Shown piece by piece: positions 35,491-46,789 of a DNA stretch of 64,000 bases (positions are counted from its first letter, which is position 1; each line of letters begins with the position of its first letter). Origin of the DNA: Bettongia penicillata ogilbyi (Eukaryota; Chordata; Mammalia; Diprotodontia; Potoroidae); the NCBI GenBank assembly GCA_023548195.1, contig JAJHZJ010000496.1:8543644-8607643 (forward strand). Direction: 5' to 3'. A model generated the notes under the pieces. It did not search any database. It worked only from the letters and a program-made list of their open reading frames with translations, and was not told where the DNA came from. Made by a program: the position numbers and the translations under genes.

Positions 35491-36085
35491 CCAATCTGTA
35501 CCTGAAATAGGAATCCCATCTATAACAAGTCAAGGGGCCATATTCCCTCTGCTCTCTAGACTTTGAAATGCCCTAGGCATATTTGACCCATTATATTCTA
35601 CTGTCTCAGGTCACAGAACATCCAGGGGTTGCAAACCCAGGGTCCTGAGACTCCAAATCCTTCAGCATTTCCACTGCATGTTCCCCTCACTGGGCTTGTT
35701 GTGCCCTCTCCTCTGGCGCCAGGGGACAAAAAAGTAATTAAACCTGGCAGTAACTAGAGACCACTGAAGCTCCTCAGAAGCCTCCCTAGCCCATGACACT
35801 TTTTTGCTCCCAGGATCTGAAAACTGCAACCTGAAGTTACTCTGGGATGCCTTTCATGGACCCCTCTAAACACTCTCCATTTCCATCAAGAAATGGACAC
35901 ATACATGCTGTTACTCAGACCTGTGCCCCACCGGTATAGTTAACTATGTATCTCCAAGATGAGAAGTAAAAAGTAAACAGTGATAGAATAGACAAACTAG
36001 TGATTCGAGTTTCAATTTAAAAATGCAACCTTGATTTTTCCAAGTAACACTCATTTCATAATTATATAATACCGTGCCTAGTGAT
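35490..36085. other. Unassigned stretch
   Basis: I see no gene or recognisable repeat. Confidence 0.4.
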
Positions 36086-36089
36086 GTTA

Positions 36090-36215
36090 TTTCCTTTATC
36101 CTGATTTTAAGTTCCTAGAAGACAAATTTTTGTACCTTATCCTTGTTACCTCCACAGTGCTAGCAAAAAATCTTAACCAAAGCAAATGTTTACTAAATAT
36201 CTGTTGATCAACCAT
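36090..36215 (+). repeat. L2 3' end, diverged
   Basis: 'taagttcctagaagacaaat' and 'agcaaatgtttactaaatat' keep the L2 terminal pattern. Confidence 0.5.
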
Positions 36216-36539
36216 ATTTCCTTGAGCCACAGCGGATACCCTTAGATGTGTGCCATGGGTCAAGCATTATGTGTTCGATCATTAATTGCTAGAAGGTGTT
36301 GTCACTTTAGGACTACTTTACTCCACAAGAGGAGTATTAAGCCAGCTTTTAAACTACCCATCATGTGTGAACTCCGGCTTTGAGCTTTTGCAGCTCTACT
36401 TTAAACTACTATTTCACAGGCAATCAGAGTCTTTTAGATCCAAGCAGCCATCATAAATCAAAATCTTCCAACTACACCACCCCAACCCCACCCCCAGCCT
36501 TTATGGAAATGCTTTGCACAACAAAATCCCAGTAAATAT

Positions 36540-36870
36540 CTAAGGCCTCTGCTGTATTTTTCCATTCAAACTTCCTTTGGGGCATAAAACCTCCCTGGCC
36601 CAGAGGGGCACTGCCTCACTTAGCACAAGGATTTCTTGCTCCAACTTCCTCCCAAGCATTCTTAATGGTTTTGCTGATGACACCTGCCATGTCCACAAAA
36701 ATAAAGAATAAGGGGTCTGGGATAAAGCCCGGTTGATTGGACTTGCTGACTCAGAACCTGCTGGGGCTGCATCCACTGACCCCTGGGGCTACTGAATGGT
36801 ATTTGCTGCTCTGTGTTCTGCCAATAAATCTCATTTCACCCTACAAATCTTTCTTGTAGGCACTTTCTGC
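36540..36870 (+). mobile_element. Possible solo LTR fragment
   Basis: A TATA-like 'ataaagaataagg' (about 36700) is followed about 120 nt later by 'ctgctctgtgttctgccaat' with AATAAA (36822-36827) and a short pyrimidine-rich end. That spacing resembles an LTR U3-R-U5, but I recognise no family, and no terminal TG...CA pair or target duplication was established. Confidence 0.2.
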
Positions 36871-37384
36871 ATTTCTTAACTTTAAACTGATTAGCTTTTG
36901 TCCATCAGCCTAAAACAACTATAACATAAGCAGATTCAGGCTGTCTGATCTGTATTTATTTTCTATACTTCTGAACAGCATGATGCTATTATCTACAATG
37001 CTATTAGCATTTAAGCCAGAAAAAAAGGTTTTTTAAAAAAAGAATATAAGGAAATAAAAGAGAATAAACAGATGTTTATGATGGGGCAGAGAGAGGAAGT
37101 GGAGAGGAAAAGAGTATGAAAGTAGGGAAGAAAATTCCACTTAAGATTAAAAACCTTAAAGACACCTGTACTACAGCAGATAAAAAAAATATCTGTCAAC
37201 CCTCCTTTTGGAGATGAGAAAATTGAGGCTTACAGCATATTAACAAATATCCAAAGTTCCTTCCATCTCTTACCTTGGATTCTGAAAAAGATTTGTCAAT
37301 CAAATTCCCTAAAGCCTCCTGCCCCCCCCACCCCGCCCCTCACTGACTCTCTAGGCCAGCCACTCCCCACCTCTGCATATCATC

Positions 37385-38425
37385 TATCCCTATGAAAATA
37401 TAATCAATTGTTCCTTTACTATGTGAAAGGTGTTATGCTAGGAACACAAATAAAATGCAAAATGAGCCCTCAAGGACTTCATATTCTCATGGACATTATG
37501 ACTATGTATACAAAAGACTACTGAGTAAAGAAAAGGGAGGAAGGAGACAGAACCTTAGTGGTGAAGACAATAGCAGATGGGGAGACTAAGAAAGGCCTTA
37601 GACAGAAGTTAGAATTTGAGCTGAGTTCTGAAAGAATCCAGGCACTCTAAAAGGCAAAGGTGAAAAGGGAGAGCATGCCAGGCATGAAGAACAGCTAGTG
37701 CAAACGTGGAGATGGAGTGTGAGCAACAGCCCAGCGCATCAGGATGTCTGGCCCGTCTAGTATGTGGAGAAGGGTAATGTGGGCAAAGACTAGAAAAGCC
37801 CTGGCGCCAAGTGAAAGGCTTTCAATGCCAAAAAATGCGACTAGGATAAGAGATTTAAAGCCAAAAAGATCCTACAGGAAATAGGAAGGCAGGAAGTTGT
37901 AGCAGTCCAATCTACACTTTAGGAAAATCATTTTGGCATCTGAGCGGAGAATAATTTGGAGTGGGGTGTCCAATTAAGAGGCCATTGTAACAGTCCAGGC
38001 AAGAAGTGTTGATGGCCTGAACTAGGGAGGTGGTAGATTCTGGGACTAACTTGCTTTGTATGAGAAGTGAGTCAGGTAAGGAGAGCAGGATAACACCTAC
38101 TGCTTCTGACAGAAACTAACAGGAAACTTCAGAAGACTAGAGGGCATGACCAGAAAAGATGAAGAGCTGTCTTTTGGACATATTGAGCCTGAGACACTGA
38201 TGAGACATCAGATAGAAGATGTAGTGATGTCATTCTGACTGGGTAGGAATGGGTGATAGCTCTGGGAATCTTCTGCATAAAGGGAATAATTAAACCAGAG
38301 GGAGGTGATGAGATCAGCCAGTAAGAGCAGTACAGAGTCCCAGGAAGAGAACTGGACCTAGGACAGAGCCATGGGGACTGCCACAGTGGGAATAGAGGGG
38401 ATCACTGAGAACGGCAGCCTGGTGA
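37385..38425 (-). mobile_element. L2 LINE, 3' half, minus strand
   Basis: The plus strand runs from 'ttcctttactatgtgaaagg' through 'gagagcatgccaggcatgaa', 'tttaggaaaatcattttggc', 'cttttggacatattgagcct' and 'aggtgatgagatcagccagt' to 'ggacagagccatggggactg', colinear with antisense L2 up to the RT domain. About 1.04 kb is retained. Confidence 0.85.
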
Positions 38426-38439
38426 CTGAGAGGATAGAG

Positions 38440-38925
38440 AAAGCCTCATTTATTTTATTTGTGTACCTAGAACTTAACACACACACAATGCCTTTCACAT
38501 AGTAAATACTTAATGTTTTTCTTTCCTTAGTTTGTTTTACTAAGGCTATCACTTTATTAATCCATAATGACCTTAAAAGAGGATTTAATATATATTTTTG
38601 GAGAGATGGGGGAAGAAGGCGGCAAACACTTGACTTCACCCATATGGGAAATTCCCAGTGTGGAAATTACCTCTACTGACACAGAAAGAGAATTTACCAA
38701 TTGATTATCTTATCAACTTGCCTTAGACTCTCAGAGGTTCAGTCACTTGCCCAGGGGAGCCACAAACTTAAACTGAACAAACACTTGCAAGTTTCTAAGT
38801 GGCACTGCTTGGCAGGAGTTCACTGATGTGTCTACACAACAGAGATCTCAAAAGGCACAGCAAAGTATCTAATCTACAACAGGTACTTTAACAAATGCTT
38901 ACTGATTGATAAGGATTGTGGATTT
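38440..38925 (+). repeat. Two short L2 3' ends
   Basis: 38440-38515 ('cctttcacatagtaaatact') and 38855-38920 ('caacaggtactttaacaaat', 'gcttactgattgat') each look like the last 60-70 bp of L2. Between them is unassigned sequence. Confidence 0.45.
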
Positions 38926-40520
38926 GAAGCAATCTCAAACATGAATTATTACCTATAGGGAAAAAGTACTGGGCTAAAGTGCTGGGGATACCTTGAAGGG
39001 CTTCCATGCCACGTGAGGAATGCAGCATATATACAGAGAAGGCTCCAGTCAGGGCTGCAGCCATAACTCACATCACTTGCTTCATTTAACTAGCTATCAT
39101 ATGGTTCCATTGGAACCCTGTATCTCACAGGGGAATGAGGTGAAAGAAGTATAAAAGGGTAGCCTAGAATCTATTTTAAAAGAAATAACTTCATAACTGA
39201 AATATTAACAGGATCCTTTTAAAACAGACCGTACAAATGTATCTTGTCTATCCTTGCTAGATGTGTCCATTTTCACACTGTCCCAACTCTATTTCAAACC
39301 CACCTTAAAGCTGCGCAAGCTACTACAAACTGGAACAGCTGGCAGTTCTAGGAGACTTACTTCCAAGCCTGCCCTATGGAGATGATCATCTCTCTCTACA
39401 CATCCTAAGGGGAGAAAAGGACAACTACAGATTTAGCCTCCAGAATGCTTTCCCATGTTTCAGTTCCTGGCAACAATTTCTTCCTATAGATGTAATAGAG
39501 AAAAAGCATGAAAACTGGCTGTAATCCCAAGTCTGTCCCCAATTACAGCTGCCTAGTGCTCTTCGTTACTAATCTAATTAGCCACTAATCTTTATGGAAA
39601 CTGATGGGTTCCCCAAGTTGGAAACTTGAAGATGACTCACAATTTGTATTGCAATGTTCTTCAATCCTATTAGAAAAGGTTGGGACAAGGCAAGGACCAT
39701 TGTCTTAAAATTAACTGGCATTACAAAAGGTTAATATTTTTCTCAGGCTCATATCTTTGACTAATCTTTCAAATATCTATTAGAAAATGGATAAACTTCC
39801 AAGTTCAGAATAACTACTTGCTCTTGGGTTCTTAAGGATCTCACCAGTGGCACACTCCATCTGGAAACCCTCTAAAGCGATGGAGGCCCTTCCTGAAAAA
39901 AGCACCACTTAGCACCAGCTGAACAATGCATCTTGCCTAGTCAAGCTGGGCTACAGCTGGTACCACTAGCAAGTCCATGACTGTGACTGAGGTAACACAC
40001 CAGGGGCTTGTCTTCCCCTGATATGGTCTCAAATAGCTAAGGGTCATTCCACACCACTGATGAGACACTCAGACAGGACTGACTCCCATTAATCAAAAAC
40101 TATAATGTCCTTTGTAATAAATAATGCTATTTCACCTAGATTTTATTCTAAAGGGGGGGGGGGGGCAGTGTTTCTGATCCACATCTGATCCACAAGTGAA
40201 AGTCCCCTTTCATCACAGTCCCAAGGGAGTTTCATTCACAGGAGCACATAATTTAAGAATATCAGCTTGGGAAGAATGGGTTTCCATCTGTGTCCTGTAA
40301 TCCTAGTCTTAGAAAACAGCACATTCACTACACATTATTTTGATAATGTATATTTCTTGAAGTTTTATAACTCTCTCCAAACAAGACCTTTCATATGGTT
40401 AACTTTAACATACACTGTGTCAAAAGCTCATTTTTTCTCCTTGTTACACTAAAAGATTCTTTTTTTGTGGAGAATATCAAGTTTCTTCTTGCTCCTAAGT
40501 AGGTGCTCTCCCATCTTACA
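38925..40520. other. Unassigned stretch with a 13-nt G run
   Basis: No gene or named repeat is seen. A homopolymer of 13 G lies at 40153-40165. Confidence 0.4.
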
Positions 40521-40527
40521 GACTACT

Positions 40528-40612
40528 TCATACTCTTCTCTTTCAAATTAGAACATATTACAGACTAAGTAATAGTAAGTAATATGTTCTAATTTGAAAG
40601 AGAAGAGTATGA
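40528..40612. repeat. Perfect 34-bp inverted repeat, 17-nt spacer
   Basis: 40528-40561 and 40579-40612 are exact reverse complements over 34 bp, separated by 40562-40578. Pairing stops at both borders. The 10-mer ttacagacta also occurs at both 40516 and 40558, which fits a copying jump. The single-stranded form would make a long hairpin. It is not a known MITE or insertion sequence to me. Confidence 0.9.
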
Positions 40613-40619
40613 TTCCCAT

Positions 40620-40985
40620 TCCCCCATACTTCATATGCCTTGGTACCAACTCTCCTAAAAGGCCCTTTTCTACCACTGATCAAAACCATACTACAAACGC
40701 CCTCAATTCAGAAAGGCCATTTTCATCAATTTAATGATTAGATTCATAGGTTACTTGCATCTCTTCAAACAAAAAACTACCAGACTATGGAGATTGAAAT
40801 GACATGTTCCTTATTCTGACATTTCATCCCCAAGAAAGAGAAAGAGAGGGATTCTCTTGTATCTTTCCAGGGAATATATTCCCCATTTGTTACCCATAAT
40901 TATGTCTTAAGTGTTGTCATTTTATATAAGTGTCTAAACAAAAGTATTAGACCTAAGTTCTACTGGTGTGTGGCAGCCAATGGGC
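40620..40985. other. Unassigned stretch
   Basis: Nothing is recognised between the inverted repeat and the rRNA fragment. Confidence 0.4.
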
Positions 40986-40990
40986 CACTG

Positions 40991-41118
40991 TTAGAGTGCT
41001 AGCCACCCTAAGGGAAACTTCAGAGGGAACGGCTACCAGATGGTTCGATTAGTCTTTCACCCTATACCCAGGTCAGACGACCAATCTATACATCAGGACA
41101 GCTACAGACCTCCACCAG
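40991..41118 (-). pseudogene. 28S rRNA fragment (pseudogene)
   Basis: The minus strand matches a conserved stretch of eukaryotic large-subunit rRNA. Landmarks include 'ctggtggaggtctgtagctg', 'ttggtcgtctgacctgggta', 'gaaagactaatcgaaccatc' and 'ccctctgaagtttccctta', in that order and spacing, with scattered changes, mostly at CpG sites. Only about 128 bp are present, with no neighbouring rRNA and no unit structure, so it is a dispersed pseudogene piece and not part of an rDNA array. The flanks show no clear poly(A) or target duplication. Confidence 0.9.
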
Positions 41119-41119
41119 C

Positions 41120-41880
41120 TGGAATATGAGGTTAGCATAGAATTTTATTAACTTAAAACATAGTGTAAGGCTTTCCATCAAATAAATGAACACTTCTATT
41201 TTTCTTAAGTCACCTGTTTGAACGAGGTCATTAATTTGAGCTTCATTAATAAGAATTTGTGATAAATGGATATGGTCAGGTTTGAGGTTCATCTCTACCA
41301 AGTAAATGAATTCTTTCCTCTAAATAAAAAGACAACAGAATCACTGGATGAGCATTGGGAACCAAAGCAGGCTTCTTAGAAGCACCATGATAACATGTTT
41401 ACATGAATCAACTCACTAAGGAAATCCCAAAAGAATATTCCATCTCACTTTCTTAGCCTAGTTTGAATTGGCATAAGTACAAGGAAAGAAACTCAACTTT
41501 CTTAAATTAGGTTTTAATTCAGGCTATTGCCTTTTGATATCCTTTCTCCCTCATGAACTCATCTGTGAAAATTTTCTGTTTGTAGGTAATGGCCAAGTGA
41601 CATTGCTGTCTTTTCCAAGGCATCTTAAGACAAAGAAATGAGGCTGATGCTATTAAAGTATCACCTGTTCTGAGTAAGGTGACAAATAAGTACCACTGAG
41701 GTCCTGGTAGTCTTGTGCTTACTGATTTCCCCTTATCTACATGATTTCAGAAATTGGATCTAACCTACATTCTACTTTGTCACTTTAAAAAAAAAATGGA
41801 ATTTCACTCTCCCCTCAAAAAGAGGGGCCTTAAACTTGAGGAGTTTGAATACTCTCACATTTTCAAGAATTAGTAAAAAC
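41120..41880. other. Unassigned stretch
   Basis: I see no gene or recognisable repeat. Confidence 0.4.
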
Positions 41881-41884
41881 TAAT

Positions 41885-42065
41885 GCATTGTCTGAATCCT
41901 AGCTTAATCTGTATGTTTCTGAGCAAGGCGTTGGCTCTACCTGGGCTTCAGTTTTCTCATTTGTAAAATGTGGAGAAATTTCAGATGGAGAAGGAGAATA
42001 AAGTAATGGGGTTCAACAAGATGAATTCTCAGGTCTCTTCCAGATCTAGATTTGATGATCTATTC
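41885..42065 (+). repeat. SINE fragment
   Basis: 'tgggcttcagttttctcatt', 'tgtaaaatgtggagaaattt' and 'aggtctcttccagatctaga' keep the SINE body and tail order. Confidence 0.65.
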
Positions 42066-42114
42066 AAGAGAGTATTATTATGGAATGTGCACTGATAAAC
42101 AAGGATGATAAAGA

Positions 42115-42168
42115 TGGCCTAAGGTCCAGGCTTAAGGGTGGTGGCCTAAGGTCCAGGCTTAAGGGTGG
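42115..42168. repeat. Perfect 27-bp tandem duplication
   Basis: 42115-42141 and 42142-42168 are identical copies of a 27-mer beginning tggcctaaggtccagg. Two copies without mismatch imply a recent event. Confidence 0.9.
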
Positions 42169-42369
42169 TATTACCTCACAAAAGATTTAAGGAAGAGAAC
42201 AATGGGTTTCAGGACATGAAAGAGAATTCTATAACAAGAATTACATTTGGTCTGAGAAGGCAGGACCAGAAGGGAGCACTGGTTGTTAAAAAGAAGAGGT
42301 AGTCACTCTGACAGTGACTTCTGGTTTTCTCCTGTGGATCTGAATCTTCCCAGGTTACTGGGCCACTAC

Positions 42370-42830
42370 CTTCAGTCAATCCTCTCAGGCCCCTGCACAG
42401 CTCCTCCCCTAGGGACTCTCTTCCACCTCTCTTGGGAGGTGCACTCCAAGTCCCACAGGCATGTCAAAAGCAACATGCCTACAAGTGAACATTATCTTCC
42501 CCCTCAACATCAACTCCTTTCCCTTTCTCTGTTCACCACACTCTAGTCATAGGTTTGTAACCTCAAATTATCCTCTACTTTATCCAACACTTATGAAAAA
42601 TTGCCCAATTTTATCAATTCTATCCTTCACAAAATTCCTCACACCTTTCTCCACTCACTTGGCCACCACCCTAGTTCAAGTTTTCATTCTGGTCAGTTAT
42701 TACAAAGTTAAATAAACTCAGAATCAAAGAATCTGAGTTGGAAGGGACCCTGCAGAAGTTAAAACCTGTTTGAGAACTCTATCTTTGATACACTCAACAA
42801 GTAGGCCATCTCAGAGATAATAAGAAGGGA
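42370..42830 (+). repeat. L2-like piece followed by CR1/L3 piece
   Basis: 42590-42680 ('ccaattttatcaattctatc', 'cttggccaccaccctagttc') matches L2 downstream of RT. From 42718, 'gaatctgagttggaagggac' and 'actcaacaagtaggccatct' match the CR1/L3 3' region. Both are diverged. Confidence 0.5.
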
Positions 42831-43685
42831 AGAAGCAGGCTTTCCTAAATAATAATCCACAAAGATTACGTTCTTACAGCTTCACAATGTAAGGAAAGTA
42901 TAGAAAAAATAAGATCTCACTGGGCGAGTTTGTTGACTTTAAAAACAAGTATACGGAAGAACAAAACACTGTATCCTCCAACCAGATGTCTTCTATGCAT
43001 ATATTAAAATATATGATTCCTTGAAATGTAACAGGACTTTGTGAAGTGAGGCATAAAACTGGCAGTCACATTGGCAAAAAGTGCTCACCACCATCATGAA
43101 GACCATCCAGCACACAGCTGAATGGAAAGTCTCCAGACGCTGTTGTACTGAATGACACTAAATCCTAGAACATTACAGAGCCTCCAAAATGAAATCCAAA
43201 ATTACCCTCAAAGAGTTTGCCTTAACTCCTCACAAAGGACAACTGGCTTCCTGACAAAATAGCCTGCTCAAAAGTTCCAGTAGCTTTTCTGAGTAAACTA
43301 CCTTAACTATATTTATCCAATATATCCTCTAGATTAGAGAAAACAAATAAATTCCAGCCCTTGAGAACATTGAGAATAGCTTTCCTATGTAGCCTGTCAG
43401 TTTGCCCATACATTTTTAATGAGGAACTTGACACTAATCTTTTGTTAGATATCAAACCACTTTTTCAATTTGCCAAAATGTCGTTTTGGTGCATCTCACA
43501 CACATTTAAAAATCTCTCTCTGCTTTCATCCATGTGTATCAAGTTAGTTTCTCTTACTGTCCTAAAGTTAATTAACATAACTGACTATAAAAAAAGGGGA
43601 TCTCACTCGACAGGTCACTGAAAATGGAGATAAATGGAATTTAACAGAATAATGATACAGTTTATCAGACTATTCCAAATCCTGG
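42830..43685. other. Unassigned stretch
   Basis: No feature is recognised. Confidence 0.4.
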
Positions 43686-43689
43686 GTTG

Positions 43690-43800
43690 AATGCCCAGAA
43701 CAGATACTTATTTACTAAGTCTGTGACTGTCACTAAGGCAAGTAATTTCCTGGAGCCTCAGTTTCCCTGTATATAAATTCTCATAAATTGTCATCATATG
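43690..43800 (+). repeat. SINE fragment
   Basis: 'agtctgtgactgtcactaag' and 'gagcctcagtttccctgtat' mark a worn SINE centre. Confidence 0.5.
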
Positions 43801-45310
43801 CTGCTTTGCTTCCTGGAAAAGTAGCTCACCAATTGAAGAAGTTTGGGATTTCATGTTTACGTGTATTAACATGGAACCCTCCAGAAAGGTCACTTCTTGA
43901 CTAATGGGGGAATTTAAGAATTTCAGCTAATACACTGTACTTCCCATAAATTATTTAGCTGTCATTCATTTTCCCAGTAAACTGCATTTTACAGTAGAAA
44001 AAATGTGTAATTTAAGATAATGTCAAGTCCCAAAAATATCTACAACAAATTAACAGCACAAAGTCCTCCCTAAATTCAGCTAGGTTGGTTCTCTGTGACA
44101 GAAGCCATCAAGTACCAAATTCAAACCTGCAGCCTGGTTCACTTGATAGACTCTGCTCAAGTAAACAGAAGGAATTTATTAGTGGTGTGTATGCATGCAA
44201 CAGATTTTTAAAAAGCACCTGCAAAAATGCTACCTACCATCAAAAATAGTTTTTATAGAAAAATGATCAATTTGCTCAATGTCATAAAGTTTACCATTCT
44301 GCTGCCTGGTGGCAAGCACAACACAACAGAAAATTGCCACTGGGCATTGGCTGGTTTTTATTAGAATGGTACAAGTTTGATGACAAGGAATAAGAATTCA
44401 ACTTTATATCCATAATGAATTGCGACATATAAAACAGACTAATCAAGACAAAAGCTCCACCCCCTCATTTCATTTTTCCCAGAGGATCAAGCAGTTTTGG
44501 AGTAGGTCACCTCAAGAGACAGGGGAACAAACTGTACAAGACATCTTGGTCCATTCTACTCTCCTCTGCCACTTTCTTCAGTTACATCCAACGTGGACAG
44601 TTCTTCTTTTCAGTCAAACATTTGATAAAGCTTTATTCCCCCATAGAAGATCACCTTGTGCATGGCAGGGACTGTGCCCTGTGCACTTAAAAAAAAAAAG
44701 GCTTCATTCCTGCTTGCTGAGTTGATCTAAATCAAAGGAAAGGCTTCCCTTTTTAAATTACTCAAAACTTAGCCTTGCAATCATTCACTAAATCTACCAA
44801 TCAGATGGAGATGGGAGGGAAAAGAAAAGGGCTTTCCTACTAAAATAGCACCTGTTCAGTCACAGACTCTTATATTTCACTCCCTCATATACTACATAAA
44901 AGGCAATCAATTTAGTGTGTGACAAGAGATGATCTTTAATGTTTTCAGATATACACAATAGGTAAAAAGTAGTTTAAAGGAAATCTGGATACAAAGAAAT
45001 AAAATGACACAGGAGCTACCATAAATCAACACAATTTTTAAAAATCTGACCAGAAAATTCCATTTGTATACTCAAAGTGATAAACCCAACTTTCACAACA
45101 TAAATATGATCACCATTAAATACCAGTTTTTTTCATGCTCTTCAAATTAGAATGAACAAGTTTGAAAAGCTCCACTTAAAAAATCTGGTAAATATTTAAA
45201 AATCTATAAAAGTTGGTTTCTGTTTTGTTATATTTCATTACTTAAACATGTAAGTAACTCGAAGTGTAAATCATCATACTCTGATTCCAACTAAAAAGAT
45301 ATTCTCTTAC
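43800..45310. other. Unassigned stretch upstream of candidate exon
   Basis: About 1.5 kb lack any repeat I can name. The adjoining exon candidate makes this a plausible minus-strand intron downstream of it. Confidence 0.4.
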
Positions 45311-45376
45311 CATTGGCAGTACATTGATGTGGGGAAGCTCCACTTATTTGGTTCTTCCAATCACATGGAGTTGATA
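45311..45376 (-). CDS. Candidate 66-nt internal coding exon, gene unknown
   Basis: On the minus strand a strong acceptor ('tattttctttttcctttag') precedes 66 nt that end at CCAATG, followed by the donor gtaagagaat. One frame is open across the exon, with intron phase 1 on both sides (2 nt, 21 codons, 1 nt). It encodes STPCDWKNQISGASPHQC followed by TAN. The other two frames contain stops. A length divisible by three with matching phases is the form expected of a cassette exon, which can be included or skipped without shifting the frame. The segment is not within a repeat I recognise. I could not match the peptide to a known protein. It could still be chance, since no second exon of the same gene was established in the window. 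Confidence 0.45.
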
Positions 45377-45692
45377 CTAAAGGAAAAAGAAAATAAGGTG
45401 TTGAGTGTAGCTTAACAAAAGGAAATGTAAGAAATATATGAACAAGCAGATAAAACATTCCACTTGTCTGGTAGTCAGATATTTAAAAAAATAAAAGCAT
45501 CTCACAGCTAAAGGTAAAGCTAAAGCTAAACCTCAGAGGCCTAGATGGACTACGGCCAATCCTTTCTGAAAAAGAATGCCCTTTTCAGCAGAGGAAAGAG
45601 TTGGAGAAAAAGGGATCTCGGGGAAAACCCAATACTTCCCAAAGTAGCTCATTCCATCTTTGGATAACTCTAATTATTAAAAGGCTGTTTCA

Positions 45693-46135
45693 CAGAGGTG
45701 TCAAACTCAGTAGCCTGCAAAACTGCCTTGGAGCCCTAAGCAGATTAAAATGTAATTGGGAACTGCTTAGCAAAAAAAATAAAAAATATACCACAACAAA
45801 ATATTAATTTGTGATTTTCTAAGTCAATATGCCAGTGGGACAGCTGGGTGGCACAGTGGATGGAGCTGGGCGGCACAGTGGATGGAGCTGGGCCTGGAGT
45901 CAGGAAGACATGACTTCATTTACAAGTCATGTGAACCTGGGCAAGTCACTTAACCCTGTTTGCCTCAGTTTCCTCATTTGTAAAATGAGCTAGAGAAGGC
46001 AAACTACTCTAGTATCTTTGCCATGAAAACCCCAAATGGGGTCATGAAGAGTCAGACACAAACAAAAGGAACGAACACCCACAAATCAATACGCTGCCAA
46101 CAGGACTTCATTTCTGATTGAGTTTGACATCACTG
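45693..46135. mobile_element. hAT-like MITE inserted in CR1/L3
   Basis: The ends are cagaggtgtcaaactcag (45693-45710) and the near-complement ttgagtttgacatcactg (46118-46135), giving an 18-bp terminal inverted repeat with a few mismatches. The interior 'gattaaaatgtaattgggaa' and 'ttctaagtcaatatg' recur at 19165-19300. It splits the CR1/L3 at a point where the two halves join in consensus order. The 8-bp flanks (ctgtttca, ccttagat) do not match, so a target duplication is not demonstrable. Confidence 0.7.
45837..46082 (+). mobile_element. Marsupial SINE inside the MITE, duplicated head
   Basis: The full SINE order is present ('cagctgggtggcacagtgg', 'gaacctgggcaagtcactta', 'gcctcagtttcctcatttgt', 'aaccccaaatggggtcatga', 'agtcagacacaaac'). 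The first 22 bp carrying the Pol III A box occur twice (45846-45867 and 45868-45889, one mismatch). The B-box region is replaced by a worn, shortened stretch. Flanks aagtcaatatgcc (45821-45833) and aaatcaatacgctgcc (46083-46098) look like a decayed target-site duplication copied from the MITE. Confidence 0.85.
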
Positions 46136-46324
46136 CCTTAGATCAATCCTGAAAACAAATCTTCACCTCCTACCCCCTGCTACTCTTCCATCCATGGCGG
46201 CAAAAAGAACAAGGATAACCGGATGCTATTCCCCTCAAGTCTTCTCCAGATTAAAGCGCCTCAGCTCCTTCAATGGATCCCCACATAGCTCAACCCTGAG
46301 GCCACTCACTCACCACCTGAATCC

Positions 46325-46388
46325 TCTTCCCTTTAAGACAACGTTTGTAGTGCTTAGCACTTAATAAATGCTTGTTTCACTCCCTTCC
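46325..46388 (+). repeat. L2 3' terminus within CR1/L3
   Basis: 'ttgtagtgcttagcacttaa' and 'taaatgcttgtttcactccc' are the last ~60 bp of an L2 lying between CR1/L3 blocks that are continuous in the consensus. Confidence 0.55.
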
Positions 46389-46789
46389 CTTTCCACTTTC
46401 TCCAGCTTAACAATGTCCTTCATTATATATGGAAGCCTGAACCAAACATAATATTCCTAATGTGGGGCTACCATATTATACTTTTGACTCATCTGAGACC
46501 CTCAGATCTTTTTTTCCCCTCAGGCAAACTACTATCTAACAACATATTACCAACTGGTGCTTGGGAAGTATATTAAAAAAAAGTACAAGACTTTAGGTCT
46601 ATTACCAAAAATTTCAAATTCCTATAATCCAGTCAATTCTTTAGATCTTCAAGATCTTTGTAAGTCCCAAGTCAGTTTTCCAGGCCTCCATATCAGCTTT
46701 GTGTCATCTGAATATTTAGTAAGAGTATGTTCTATGACTTTATTCAAGTCATGCAAACAAATGTTCAGTAGTATAGGGCCCTCCTAAGA

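Noticed and set aside
40991..41118. Functional rRNA gene
   Set aside because: Only about 128 bp of the large-subunit rRNA is present, with many changes and no rDNA context.
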